64,000 bases of DNA from contig NZ_JAHIAB010000012.1 of assembly GCF_018760365.1 (NCBI RefSeq), positions 124,001 through 188,000 of the forward strand, given 5' to 3'. The DNA is from Pseudooceanicola endophyticus (GTDB lineage: Bacteria; Pseudomonadota; Alphaproteobacteria; Rhodobacterales; Rhodobacteraceae). Position 1 is the stretch's first letter. Each line of letters begins with the position of its first letter. The notes beneath the pieces are model-generated. The model was not told where the DNA came from. It made no database searches and was given only the letters and a program-made list of their open reading frames with translations. The translations under genes were made by a program, and so were the position numbers. Positions 33,812-41,949 of this stretch are shown here, in pieces.

Positions 33812-34128
33812 GAGCGCTCTCCTTGGCCCGGAAACGGGGCTGCACTTTGGGCCCCGGTGCAGCCAGAGCTAGGGGCAGGGCAGGGCGGCAGATATCATCC
33901 TTAGGTTTGTCCCGCCCCGGGGATCCGGATTTCGGCCCTTGTTTCAAAGGCCATTTCCCGCTTTCGCCGCCCCCCTCATCCCTGCGTATGATTGAGCGTC
34001 CCCGCCCCGGGGCCCAGTTTCGATGCCAGGCAGACGCCCAAGTCTGTCGCTGCCAAATGCATCGCCAGAGCGCCGCAGATCCCGGATGAGCCGGGACACA
34101 GGGCGCCGGCCCAGATCAGGAAAAGATC
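33812..34128. promoter_or_regulatory. Divergent promoter region with two copies of the CCTNNGNATGAT motif
   Basis: The 317-bp gap holds an exact CCTGCGTATGAT at 33981-33992 facing the unknown-family gene at 34129. A relaxed minus-strand copy CCTAAGGATGAT at 33894-33905 faces the hydrolase gene. The exact copy is identical over 12 bp to both arms of the repeat at 29287-29336. No gene is visible in the gap. Confidence 0.5.
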
Positions 34129-34701
34129 ATGAAAGTCATCACCGACAAGCTGCTGTCCTATTCCGCCTATTCCCACGAGGTCGAGGTGCCGCTGGAGCAG
34201 ATCGACATCGCCGACTGGCTGTTCAACCTGCCCGAGGCGGAATACCAGCGTTGCTGTGCCCCCGATCACGTCTCCTGCGGGGCGACCTTCACCGATGACG
34301 GCCGCCGCATGTCGATCAACGTCGAGAAGATCGGCACCGGGCTGGTCATCCAGCACTACGTGGCCGAGGCCGCGACGCCCACCTACTGCCGGATGAACTC
34401 GATCTCGGACGTGTTCACGCCGACCGGCGCGCGCACTCAGGTCAACGTGATCTGGGAACTGATCGCCGAGGCCGCCGGCGAGGGGCGCATCCGCTACACC
34501 AACCGCGTGACCTGCCACCCCACCGATGCCTTCATGGACTTCATCGCCGTCAACGGCCAGTCCTTCGAAGAGGCCGCCGCCGCCCGCCAGGCCGCCGGGG
34601 GCGACCATAACCACCGCGAGACGCCGCTGTTTGCCGAGAGCATCGCCCGCAAGGCCCGCGCCCGGGCCGCGCAGCTGCCCGAAGTGCTGACCGAAGCCTG
34701 A
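34129..34701 (+). CDS. Protein of unknown family, paralogue of 37125-37667
   Basis: A 190-residue soluble protein that I cannot assign to a family. Landmarks are RCCAPDH (about 41-47), TDDGRRMSINVEKIGTGLV, RMNSISDVF, the strand-rich RTQVNVIWELIAEA and RYTNRVTCHPTDAFM, and the C-terminal ETPLFAESI. The alternating strands followed by an amphipathic helix could suit a SRPBCC/START-like fold, but this is a guess. About two thirds of the residues are identical to the paralogue on the other side of the YdeP gene. It starts 88 nt before that gene and is likely co-transcribed. Confidence 0.8.
   Translation: MKVITDKLLSYSAYSHEVEVPLEQIDIADWLFNLPEAEYQRCCAPDHVSCGATFTDDGRRMSINVEKIGTGLVIQHYVAEAATPTYCRMNSISDVFTPTGARTQVNVIWELIAEAAGEGRIRYTNRVTCHPTDAFMDFIAVNGQSFEEAAAARQAAGGDHNHRETPLFAESIARKARARAAQLPEVLTEA
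34294..34346 (+). repeat. 53-nt inverted repeat, left copy (within paralogue A)
   Basis: This block matches the reverse complement of 37453-37505 with one mismatch (34328 against 37471). A further exact 29-nt match begins at 34390. The copies are the conserved cores of two paralogous genes in opposite orientation that enclose the YdeP gene, so homologous recombination could invert the segment. Confidence 0.7.
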
Positions 34702-34788
34702 TCCCGGGTGCATGTCGGGTCCCGGGGCGCTATGGCTGGTCCAGCGCCCCGGGTCCCGGACCCGAAGCCCGCGAACAGGAGGATACCG

Positions 34789-37062
34789 ATGAAGAAGCCC
34801 ATTCCCGGCATTGCCCGCTATGACCACCCCGCCGGTGGCTGGGGGGCGCTGCGCGCCACCGCCAAGGCCGTGCGCACGCAGATGGATGCCTCCGACGCCG
34901 CGCTGACGCTCCTGCGCACCAACAAGCCCGCCGGGTTCGACTGCCCCGGCTGCGCCTGGCCCGACAAGGAGCACACCTCGACCTTCCAGTTCTGCGAGAA
35001 CGGCGCCAAGGCCGTCACCTGGGAGGCCACCAAGCGCCGCGTTCCGCCCGAATTCTTCGCCGAACACAGCGTGAGCGACCTGCTGGGCTGGAGCGATCAC
35101 GACCTCGAGGCCCAGGGCCGGCTGACCCACCCGATGCGCTATGACGCGCAAACCGACCGCTACCTGCCGGTCAGCTGGGAAGAGGCCCATGCGATCACGG
35201 GCCGCATCCTTCAGGCCCAGAGCGATCCCAACGCGGTAGAGTTCTATACCTCCGGGCGGGCCTCGAACGAGGCGGCCTTCCTGTTCCAGCTTTTCGCGCG
35301 GGAATACGGCACCAACAACTTCCCCGACTGTTCCAACATGTGCCACGAGGCGACCAGCGTCGGGCTGCCCCATTCCATCGGGATCGGCAAGGGCACCGTA
35401 TCGCTGAAGGATTTCGACGATTGCGAGATGATCATCGCCATGGGCCACAATCCCGGGACCAACCACCCCCGGATGATGGGTACCCTGCACGAGGTCGCCC
35501 GGCGCGGCGTGCCCATCGTGGTCTTCAACCCGCTGAAGGAACGCGCGCTTGAACGCTTTGCCGACCCGCAGAACCCGGTCGAGATGGCGACCTTCTCGGG
35601 CACCGACATCGCCTCGACCTATCACCAGGTGAAGGTGGGGGGCGATGCGGCGGCGCTGAAGGGCATCATGAAGGCCGTGCTTGAGATCGAGGCGAGCCGT
35701 GGCGGCGCGCTGGACCAGGCCTTCATCGCCGAACATACCAACGGCTTTGCGGCGCTGAAGGCGGATCTGGAGGCGACCGGCTGGGACGCCATCGAGGCCC
35801 AGAGCGGCCTTGGCGCAGAGGCCCTGCGCCGCGTCGCCGAAGCCTACGTGAAATCCAGCGCCACGATCATCACCTACGGCATGGGCATGACCCAGCACGC
35901 CACCGGCACCTCAAACGTGCAGCAGATGGCGAACCTGCTGCTGATGCGCGGCAATATCGGCAAGCCCGGCGCCGGGATCTGCCCGCTGCGCGGCCATTCC
36001 AACGTCCAGGGCGACCGCACCGTCGGCATCACCGAAAAGCCCGGCCCGGTCCTGCTGAAACGGATCGAGGAAACCTTCGGCTTCACGCCCCCCGCCGCCC
36101 ATGGCCATGACGCCGTGGCCTCGGTCAAGGCGATCGTGGCGGGCACGGCGCGGGTGCTGATCTCGCTCGGAGGGAACCTGATCGTGGCGATGCCGGACCG
36201 CGAACAGACCTACGAAGCGATGAAGGATCTGGACCTGACGGTGTCTGTGGCGACCAAGCTCAACCGCTCGCATCTGCTGGTGGGGCGCGAGGCGCTGCTG
36301 CTGCCCTGCCTCGGGCGCACCGAGGAGGATCTTCAGAACGGCGTGCCCCAGGTGGTGACGGTCGAGGATTCCATGTCGATGGTCCATGCCTCGCGCGGGA
36401 AACTGCCGCCGGCCTCCGAACACCTGCGCTCGGAACCGGTGATCGTGGCCGAGATGGCGCGCGCCGCGCTGCCCGCCACCCGCGTCGACTGGGCTGCCAT
36501 GGCCGCCGATTACGACCTGATCCGCGACAAGATCGAGGCCGTCTTCCCCGATTTCAAGGATTTCAACGCCCGCATCAAGGTGCCCGGCGGCTTCCGCCTG
36601 CCGCTGGCACCGACCCAGCGGATCTGGAACACCCCGTCGGGCAAGGCCGAATTCCTGCTGTTCAAGGGTCTGGCCGAGGATCCCGAAACCACCGATCCTT
36701 CGGTGCTGAAGCTGACGACGCTGCGCAGCCACGACCAGTACAACACCACGATCTACGGGCTGGACGACCGCTATCGCGGGGTTTTCGGACGGCGCGACGT
36801 GGTGCTGGTCAACCCCGAGGACCTGGCCGCCCAGGGCATCGAACCCGGCGACAAGATCGAGGTCGAGACGGTCTTCGGCGATGGCCGCACCCGCAAGCTG
36901 AGCGGCTTCACCGCGGTCGATTACAACATCGCGCGCGGCTCTGTCGGGGCCTATTACCCCGAGGCCAACTGCCTGGTGCCGCTGGGCTATCATGATCCCG
37001 ACAGCGGCACCCCCGCCTACAAGTCGATCCCGGTGCGCATCCGCGCCCTGAAAGAGGCGTGA
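34789..37062 (+). CDS. ydeP: FdhF/YdeP family molybdopterin oxidoreductase
   Basis: The 757-residue molybdenum enzyme is of the YdeP (formate dehydrogenase alpha-like) family. N-terminal cysteines are C52-x2-C55 (DCPGCAWPD) and C69. The bis-MGD region includes YTSGRASNEAAFLFQLFAREYGTNN, CSNMCHEATS and GMTQHATGTSNVQQMANLLLMRGNIGKPGAGICPLRGHSNVQG. The C-terminal molybdopterin dinucleotide domain ends in GSVGAYYPEANCLVPLGYHD. No Tat signal is seen, so it is cytoplasmic. ACAGGAGG precedes ATG 34789. YdeP relatives are tied to acid and stress tolerance with unknown reaction. The two flanking paralogues suggest dedicated partner proteins. Confidence 0.92.
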   Translation: MKKPIPGIARYDHPAGGWGALRATAKAVRTQMDASDAALTLLRTNKPAGFDCPGCAWPDKEHTSTFQFCENGAKAVTWEATKRRVPPEFFAEHSVSDLLGWSDHDLEAQGRLTHPMRYDAQTDRYLPVSWEEAHAITGRILQAQSDPNAVEFYTSGRASNEAAFLFQLFAREYGTNNFPDCSNMCHEATSVGLPHSIGIGKGTVSLKDFDDCEMIIAMGHNPGTNHPRMMGTLHEVARRGVPIVVFNPLKERALERFADPQNPVEMATFSGTDIASTYHQVKVGGDAAALKGIMKAVLEIEASRGGALDQAFIAEHTNGFAALKADLEATGWDAIEAQSGLGAEALRRVAEAYVKSSATIITYGMGMTQHATGTSNVQQMANLLLMRGNIGKPGAGICPLRGHSNVQGDRTVGITEKPGPVLLKRIEETFGFTPPAAHGHDAVASVKAIVAGTARVLISLGGNLIVAMPDREQTYEAMKDLDLTVSVATKLNRSHLLVGREALLLPCLGRTEEDLQNGVPQVVTVEDSMSMVHASRGKLPPASEHLRSEPVIVAEMARAALPATRVDWAAMAADYDLIRDKIEAVFPDFKDFNARIKVPGGFRLPLAPTQRIWNTPSGKAEFLLFKGLAEDPETTDPSVLKLTTLRSHDQYNTTIYGLDDRYRGVFGRRDVVLVNPEDLAAQGIEPGDKIEVETVFGDGRTRKLSGFTAVDYNIARGSVGAYYPEANCLVPLGYHDPDSGTPAYKSIPVRIRALKEA

Positions 37063-37124
37063 TCATGGCGGGGGCCGCGCAGGACTTGCCGCGCGCGGCC
37101 CCCCGTGCCTCAGGCGGCTGTGCC

Positions 37125-37667
37125 TCAGGCGGCGGTGCGCAGCCGGGCCCGGCGCCCGATGCTTTCGGCAAACAGCGGCGTTTCGCGCCGGTTGTGATCG
37201 CCGCCGGCCTCCTGCCGGGCGGTGGCGGCGGCCTCGAAGGGGATGCCGTGCTGGTCGAGGAACTCCATGAAGGCCTCGGTCGGGTGGGCGGTGACGCGGT
37301 TGGTGTAGCGCGTCCGGCCCGAGTCCGTGGCCTCGGCGATCAGCTCCCAGACCACGTTGACCTGGGTGCGGCCATTGCCGGTGAACACGTCCGAGATCGA
37401 GTTCATCCGCAGGTAATCGGGCCGCGCCTCCTCGCAGACATAGTGCTGCACCACCAGCCCGGTGCCGATCATCTCGACGTTGATCGACATGCGGCGGCCG
37501 TCATCCGTCCAGGTCAGGCCGGCGGCGATATGGTCGGGGGCGCAGCAGCGCAGGTATTCCGCCTCGGGCAGGGTGAACAGCCAGTCCTCCAGGTCGATCT
37601 GCGACAGCGGCAGGTCGATCTCGGCGGAATAGGCGGACTGAGAGAGGATGCGGTCAAGGATTTTCAT
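37125..37667 (-). CDS. Protein of unknown family, paralogue of 34129-34701
   Basis: The 180-residue protein repeats all landmarks of the gene at 34129: SAYS, DWLFTLPEAEYLRCCAPDH, TDDGRRMSINVEMIGTGLV, RMNSISDVFT, RTQVNVVWELIAEA, RYTNRVTAHPTEAFM and ETPLFAESI. ATG 37667 has CGGAGATT upstream and gives an N-terminus matching the paralogue (MKIL against MKVI). It is convergent with the YdeP gene and divergent from a LysR regulator at 37784. No function can be assigned; the conserved paired cysteines (RCC) and histidines could bind metal. Confidence 0.8.
   Translation of the reverse strand: MKILDRILSQSAYSAEIDLPLSQIDLEDWLFTLPEAEYLRCCAPDHIAAGLTWTDDGRRMSINVEMIGTGLVVQHYVCEEARPDYLRMNSISDVFTGNGRTQVNVVWELIAEATDSGRTRYTNRVTAHPTEAFMEFLDQHGIPFEAAATARQEAGGDHNRRETPLFAESIGRRARLRTAA
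37453..37505 (-). repeat. 53-nt inverted repeat, right copy (within paralogue B)
   Basis: Reverse complement of 34294-34346 apart from one base (37471). Together with the left copy it brackets about 3.1 kb that contains the YdeP gene. Confidence 0.7.
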
Positions 37668-37783
37668 CGGAATCTCCGTGGGTTGAGCCGGCCCGTCGGG
37701 GGCCTCTGCCCGGGACCCTACGCCGCGCCGCCCTGTCCCGGAACGTCCGCCGTTGGCGCAACCCTTTTGCATGGGACGCACAG

Positions 37784-38692
37784 ATGACCGATCCGCGCTT
37801 TGCCGAGCACCTGGCGATCTTCGTCGAGGTGGTGCGCCTTGGCAGCTTCTCGGCGGCGGCGCGGCGGCGGGGGCTGACGCCCTCGGCCATTGCCCGCCAG
37901 ATCGACGCGCTGGAGACCAGCGTCGGCGTGCCGCTGCTGCTGCGCTCGACCCGGGCGCTGGCGATGACCGGCGCCGGAGAGCGCCTTTTCGAACGCGCCC
38001 AGTCGCTGCTGGATGATCTGGCCGATACCCATGCCGAGATCTCGGCCTTCGACGGCGCCGTCACCGGGGTCTTCCGGCTGGCCTGCTTTCCGACCTTCGG
38101 CAAGCGTTACGTGATCCCGGCGATGCAGGCGGTGATGCGGGACCATCCCGGCCTGACGGTGGAGCTGGACCTGACCGAACGCATGGCCGATCCGGTGCTG
38201 GAACGGCTGGATGCGGTGATCCGGATCGGGGCGCTGGCCGACAGCACGCTGATCGCCACCCGGCTTGCGGCGCAGCGCATGGTGCTGGTGGCGGCGCCCG
38301 ACTACATGGCGCGGCACGGCGCGCCAGAGCACTGCGACGATCTGGCCGGGCACCGGCTGATCGACAAGCTGCACGGGGCCGACCTTCTGGGCTGGGCGGA
38401 TCTTCTGGGCACCCCGGCGCGCGCTGGCGTGGTCTTCCGCTGCGATGATTTCGAGGCGATGATGGGCGCCGCCTGCGAGGGGATGGGCCTGGCCTACCTG
38501 CCCGACTGGGTGGTCGGCGAGGCGCTGCGCACGGGCCGGCTGCAGGCGCTGACCCCCGCCGGGCCCGCCCGCCCGCCGGTCGAGACCGGCATCACCCTGC
38601 TGCGTGCCCTGGCGCAGCCCTCTGCCCGCTTCCGGGTGGTCAGCGAGGCGCTGAAGCGTCAGATCGGATCGCCCCCGGTCTGGCGGGTCTGA
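37784..38692 (+). CDS. LysR family transcriptional regulator
   Basis: A 302-residue regulator with HTH FVEVVRLGSFSAAARRRGLTPSAIARQIDALETSVG and a typical effector domain of the group whose members often pair with MFS exporters. GTTG-GCG-CAAC (37752-37762) lies in the gap to the divergent unknown-family gene. Its targets could be that gene and the MFS transporter 109 bp downstream. Confidence 0.93.
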   Translation: MTDPRFAEHLAIFVEVVRLGSFSAAARRRGLTPSAIARQIDALETSVGVPLLLRSTRALAMTGAGERLFERAQSLLDDLADTHAEISAFDGAVTGVFRLACFPTFGKRYVIPAMQAVMRDHPGLTVELDLTERMADPVLERLDAVIRIGALADSTLIATRLAAQRMVLVAAPDYMARHGAPEHCDDLAGHRLIDKLHGADLLGWADLLGTPARAGVVFRCDDFEAMMGAACEGMGLAYLPDWVVGEALRTGRLQALTPAGPARPPVETGITLLRALAQPSARFRVVSEALKRQIGSPPVWRV

Positions 38693-38801
38693 TCCCCCGG
38701 CCTTTGCGCTGAACGCACAAGTCTTTCGATCCCGGCGGGCCTACCCGCGCGGGCCGTCCCCCCGCATCTTTCCCGCACCCCTGACCCGAACTGGAGACCC
38801 C

Positions 38802-40022
38802 ATGTCCTTCCTTGCCCTTGACCCTCCCGATGGCCGCCGCGCCCGCTTTTCGCCGCGCGCCATGACCCTTTACAGCGCGCTGACCGCCGCCACCTTCCTG
38901 GCCAGTGCCGCCGCGCCGACGCCGCTCTACCAGCATTACCAGGCCGCCTTCGGGCTGGGCTCGGGGGCGCTGACGGTGATCTTCGCGCTCTATGCGCTCA
39001 GTCTGCTGTTCGCGCTGCTGACCGTCGGGGCGCTGTCGGACTTCGTTGGCCGCCGCCCGGTGATCCTGGCGGCGACGCTGATCAACGTGCTGGCGATGGT
39101 GGTCTTCATGACGGCGGATTCGGCGATCAGCCTCGGGGCGGCGCGCATCGTGCAGGGCTTCGGCACCGGCATGGCCACCACCGCGCTTGGCGCCGCGATC
39201 CTTGATACCGACCGCAAGCTCGGGCCGCTTCTGAACAGCGTGACCGCCTTCACCGGGCTGTTCTTCGGCGCGCTCGGCTCGGGCATCCTGGTCAGCTGGG
39301 CGCCCGAACCCACGGTGCTGATCTATCTGGTGCTGCTGCTGCTCTCGGCGCTTCAGGCCCTGCTGATCTTCTGGATGCCCGAGACCACGCAGCGCCGCCC
39401 CGGCGCCCTGCGCTCGCTCCTTCCCGAGGTCCGCCTGCCGCGCGAGGCCCGCCGCAGCTTCCTGCATGTCTCGCCGGTCAATATCGCCGGCTGGGCGCTT
39501 GGCGGGCTGAACTTTTCGCTGATGCCCGCGCTGGTCGGCCTGGCCGAGGGGCACAGCGCGCCGCTGACCGGGACGCTGGTGGTGGCGACGCTGATGGCGG
39601 GGGCGGTGCTGGCCGTCGCCGGGCTGCGGCTCTGGCCTGCCGAACGCGCGCTGATCGCGGGCACGCTGGCGCTGGCGATCGGCATGGCGCTGGCCCTGCT
39701 GGCCCTGGCGCTGGCCTCGGTTCCGGTGATCTTCCTCGGGGTCGTGCTGGCCGGGGCGGGCTTTGGCGCCTCCTTCTCGGGCGCCTTCCGGGAGCTGCTG
39801 CCGCGCGCCACCCCGGAGGATCGCGCCGGGCTGCTGGCCACCTTCTACACCGAAAGCTACCTGGCCTTCAGCCTGCCGGTGATCCTGGCCGGGGTGGCCG
39901 CGCCGCATCTGGGGCTGGACCGCACCGCCGATGTCTACGGGCTGGCGGTGATCCTGCTGGCGCTGATCTCGGGCGGGCTGTTCTGGCGGCGGATGCGGGC
40001 GGGCAGGGCCCGCGCACGCTGA
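38802..40022 (+). CDS. MFS transporter
   Basis: The 406-residue protein has about 12 membrane segments and the MFS loop motif LSDFVGRRPVI between helices 2 and 3. It looks like a drug/H+ antiporter-like exporter. It follows a LysR gene in the same orientation. Its stop abuts the stop of the convergent TetR gene at 40023, leaving no room for a separate terminator. Substrate unknown. Confidence 0.9.
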   Translation: MSFLALDPPDGRRARFSPRAMTLYSALTAATFLASAAAPTPLYQHYQAAFGLGSGALTVIFALYALSLLFALLTVGALSDFVGRRPVILAATLINVLAMVVFMTADSAISLGAARIVQGFGTGMATTALGAAILDTDRKLGPLLNSVTAFTGLFFGALGSGILVSWAPEPTVLIYLVLLLLSALQALLIFWMPETTQRRPGALRSLLPEVRLPREARRSFLHVSPVNIAGWALGGLNFSLMPALVGLAEGHSAPLTGTLVVATLMAGAVLAVAGLRLWPAERALIAGTLALAIGMALALLALALASVPVIFLGVVLAGAGFGASFSGAFRELLPRATPEDRAGLLATFYTESYLAFSLPVILAGVAAPHLGLDRTADVYGLAVILLALISGGLFWRRMRAGRARAR

Positions 40023-40685
40023 TCAGGCCCGGTAAAGCTTCAGGAAGTCCCGTACCCCGTCCTGCGCCAGGGCCTCGATCTCTTCGGGGCCGGGCGGGGC
40101 GGGGCGATGGGCAAACAGCCGCGCCCGCCAGATCTCGGAGGAGATAAGTTCCACGAACTGCGTCCCGGCGCGGTGCACATCCTCGATCCGCAGGGTGCCG
40201 GCGTCGATCTCGGCCTGCAGGAAGGTGCCCAGCCGGCCAAGGAAATAGGTCGCGCCCGCCTCGTAGAAGCGCGCGCCCAGCGTCGGAACGCGGGTGCCGA
40301 CGCCGATGACGATGCGCTGAAGCTGGATCACCTCTTCCGAGGTCAGCTTGCGCAGCAGCGCGCGCGCATAGGTCAGCAGCCGCCCCTCGACCGTGCCGGC
40401 CCCGGCCAGCGCCTGGGTCAGGCTTTCGAAGAACTCCGCCCGGCGGTTCTCGACCAGGGCGACGAAGAGGTCTTCCTTGTTCTCGAAATAGACATAGAGC
40501 GTCCCCTTAGACACCCCGGCGGCCTTGCAGATCCCGTTCATCGAGGCCGCATCATAGCCCTTTTCGAAGAACTCCCGCGCGGCGCCCTCCAGGATCTGGC
40601 AGCGCTTGCCGGGATCCGCGCCGGCGGCATGGCGGCGGCCCTGTGGGGGGGGCGGGCCGGGCTGATCTGGAATCTCGTCTCTCAT
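40023..40685 (-). CDS. TetR/AcrR family transcriptional regulator
   Basis: A 220-residue repressor with the TetR HTH (EGAAREFFEKGYDAASMNGICKAAGVSKGTLYVYFENKEDLF) and a C-terminal helical ligand domain. A longer frame reaches ATG 40745, but the operator at 40698-40717 would then lie inside the coding region, so I choose ATG 40685. It is divergent from the EmrAB-type pump genes and almost certainly represses them and itself. Confidence 0.93.
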   Translation of the reverse strand: MRDEIPDQPGPPPPQGRRHAAGADPGKRCQILEGAAREFFEKGYDAASMNGICKAAGVSKGTLYVYFENKEDLFVALVENRRAEFFESLTQALAGAGTVEGRLLTYARALLRKLTSEEVIQLQRIVIGVGTRVPTLGARFYEAGATYFLGRLGTFLQAEIDAGTLRIEDVHRAGTQFVELISSEIWRARLFAHRPAPPGPEEIEALAQDGVRDFLKLYRA

Positions 40686-40697
40686 GTCCGGGATATA

Positions 40698-40717
40698 ATC
40701 GAACCACCTGGTTCGAT
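40698..40717. promoter_or_regulatory. TetR operator 1
   Basis: ATCGAACC-ACCT-GGTTCGAT is a perfect 8+8 palindrome 13 bp upstream of the chosen TetR start. Its arms are identical to those of the second site at 40755-40774, centre-to-centre distance 57 bp. Confidence 0.8.
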
Positions 40718-40754
40718 AAAGTCTTGAGTTTCGGAGTGGCATCATTTAGCCGTC

Positions 40755-40774
40755 ATCGAACCGGGTGGTTCGAT
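40755..40774. promoter_or_regulatory. TetR operator 2
   Basis: ATCGAACC-GGGT-GGTTCGAT carries the same arms as operator 1 with a different 4-bp centre. It lies 62 bp upstream of the membrane-fusion protein gene. The pair gives symmetric control of the divergent TetR and pump promoters. Confidence 0.8.
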
Positions 40775-40835
40775 TCTGTCGACCACCCTTTCGTGTTTCG
40801 ACCCCGGCCCTGCCGACCCCGAGGAGGACGCTGCC

Positions 40836-41939
40836 ATGACAGCCCCCGACACCACCGCGCCCCGTTCCGATCTGCCGCCCAAGCGCAGCCGCAAGAAGCT
40901 TGTGCTGGGCGTCGTCCTGCTGGCCGTGCTGGGGGGCGGGGGCTATGCCGGTTACGGCTGGTGGACCAACAGGCGCTTCCAGACCGGCACCGACGATGCC
41001 TATGTGCAGGCCGACCTGTCGCTGGTGTCCTCCAAGCTGCAGGGCTACGTGACGGCGGTGCCGGTGAAGGCCAACCAGCATGTCACCAAGGGCGAGGTGC
41101 TGGTGCAGCTGGATGACGGCGACTACCGGATCACGCTGCAACAGGCGCAGACCAAGCTGCCGACGCTGGATCGCACGCTGGCGCGCATCGACGCGCAGAT
41201 CCTTGCTGCCCGGGCCAGCGTCACTCAGGCCGAGGCCGAGCTCTCGGCCGCCCAGGCCGCCCGCCACACCGCGCAGACCACGCTGGAGCGCGCCCGCACC
41301 CTGACCGCCCGCAAGGTCGGCAGCCAGGCGGATCTGGACGATGCCGAGGCGGCGATGGAAACCGCCGAGGCCAATGTTGCCGCCGCCCGCGCCGCGATCA
41401 AGGGCGCGGAGGCGCAGATCGAGGTGCTGAAGGCCGAGCGCGCCGAAAGCGATGCCAGCCGGGCCGATCTGGAACTGGCGGTGGCGCAGGCGCAGCGCGA
41501 CCTTGACCACACGGTGCTGCGTGCGCCCTTCGACGGCGTCGTCGCCAATATCGCCACCGAGGTCGGAGAGTTGGTCAGCGTCGGCGCCCGTCTGGCCGCC
41601 GTGGTCCCCGACCATGGGCTTTATGTGGAGGCCAATTTCAAGGAGACCCAGCTGGTGGGCCTGGTGCCCGGCCAGATCGCGAAGATCCGCGTCGATGCGC
41701 TGGATGGTCACGAGATCGAGGGCCGCGTGACCTCCATCGCGCCGGCGACGGGATCGGTCTTCTCGCTGCTGCCGGCGGACAATGCCACCGGCAACTTCAC
41801 CAAGATCGTCCAGCGCGTGCCGGTGCGTATCGCCCTGCCAAAGGACGCGCCGGGCCTGCGCGCGGGGCTTTCCGTGGTGGTCGACATCGACCGGCGCAGC
41901 GGGCCCGACGGCACCGCCCTGGCCCAGGCCGACAAGTGA
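40836..41939 (+). CDS. HlyD/EmrA family membrane-fusion protein
   Basis: The 367-residue adaptor has one N-terminal membrane anchor (about 22-41), the lipoyl-like halves (TDDAYVQADLSLVSSKLQGYV, then APFDGVVANIATEVGELV) and a long alpha-helical hairpin rich in Ala/Glu/Gln between them (about 105-225). It spans the periplasm to connect the DHA2 pump encoded 10 nt downstream to an outer-membrane channel, which is not encoded here. Confidence 0.92.
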   Translation: MTAPDTTAPRSDLPPKRSRKKLVLGVVLLAVLGGGGYAGYGWWTNRRFQTGTDDAYVQADLSLVSSKLQGYVTAVPVKANQHVTKGEVLVQLDDGDYRITLQQAQTKLPTLDRTLARIDAQILAARASVTQAEAELSAAQAARHTAQTTLERARTLTARKVGSQADLDDAEAAMETAEANVAAARAAIKGAEAQIEVLKAERAESDASRADLELAVAQAQRDLDHTVLRAPFDGVVANIATEVGELVSVGARLAAVVPDHGLYVEANFKETQLVGLVPGQIAKIRVDALDGHEIEGRVTSIAPATGSVFSLLPADNATGNFTKIVQRVPVRIALPKDAPGLRAGLSVVVDIDRRSGPDGTALAQADK

Positions 41940-41949
41940 GGGCCGATAC

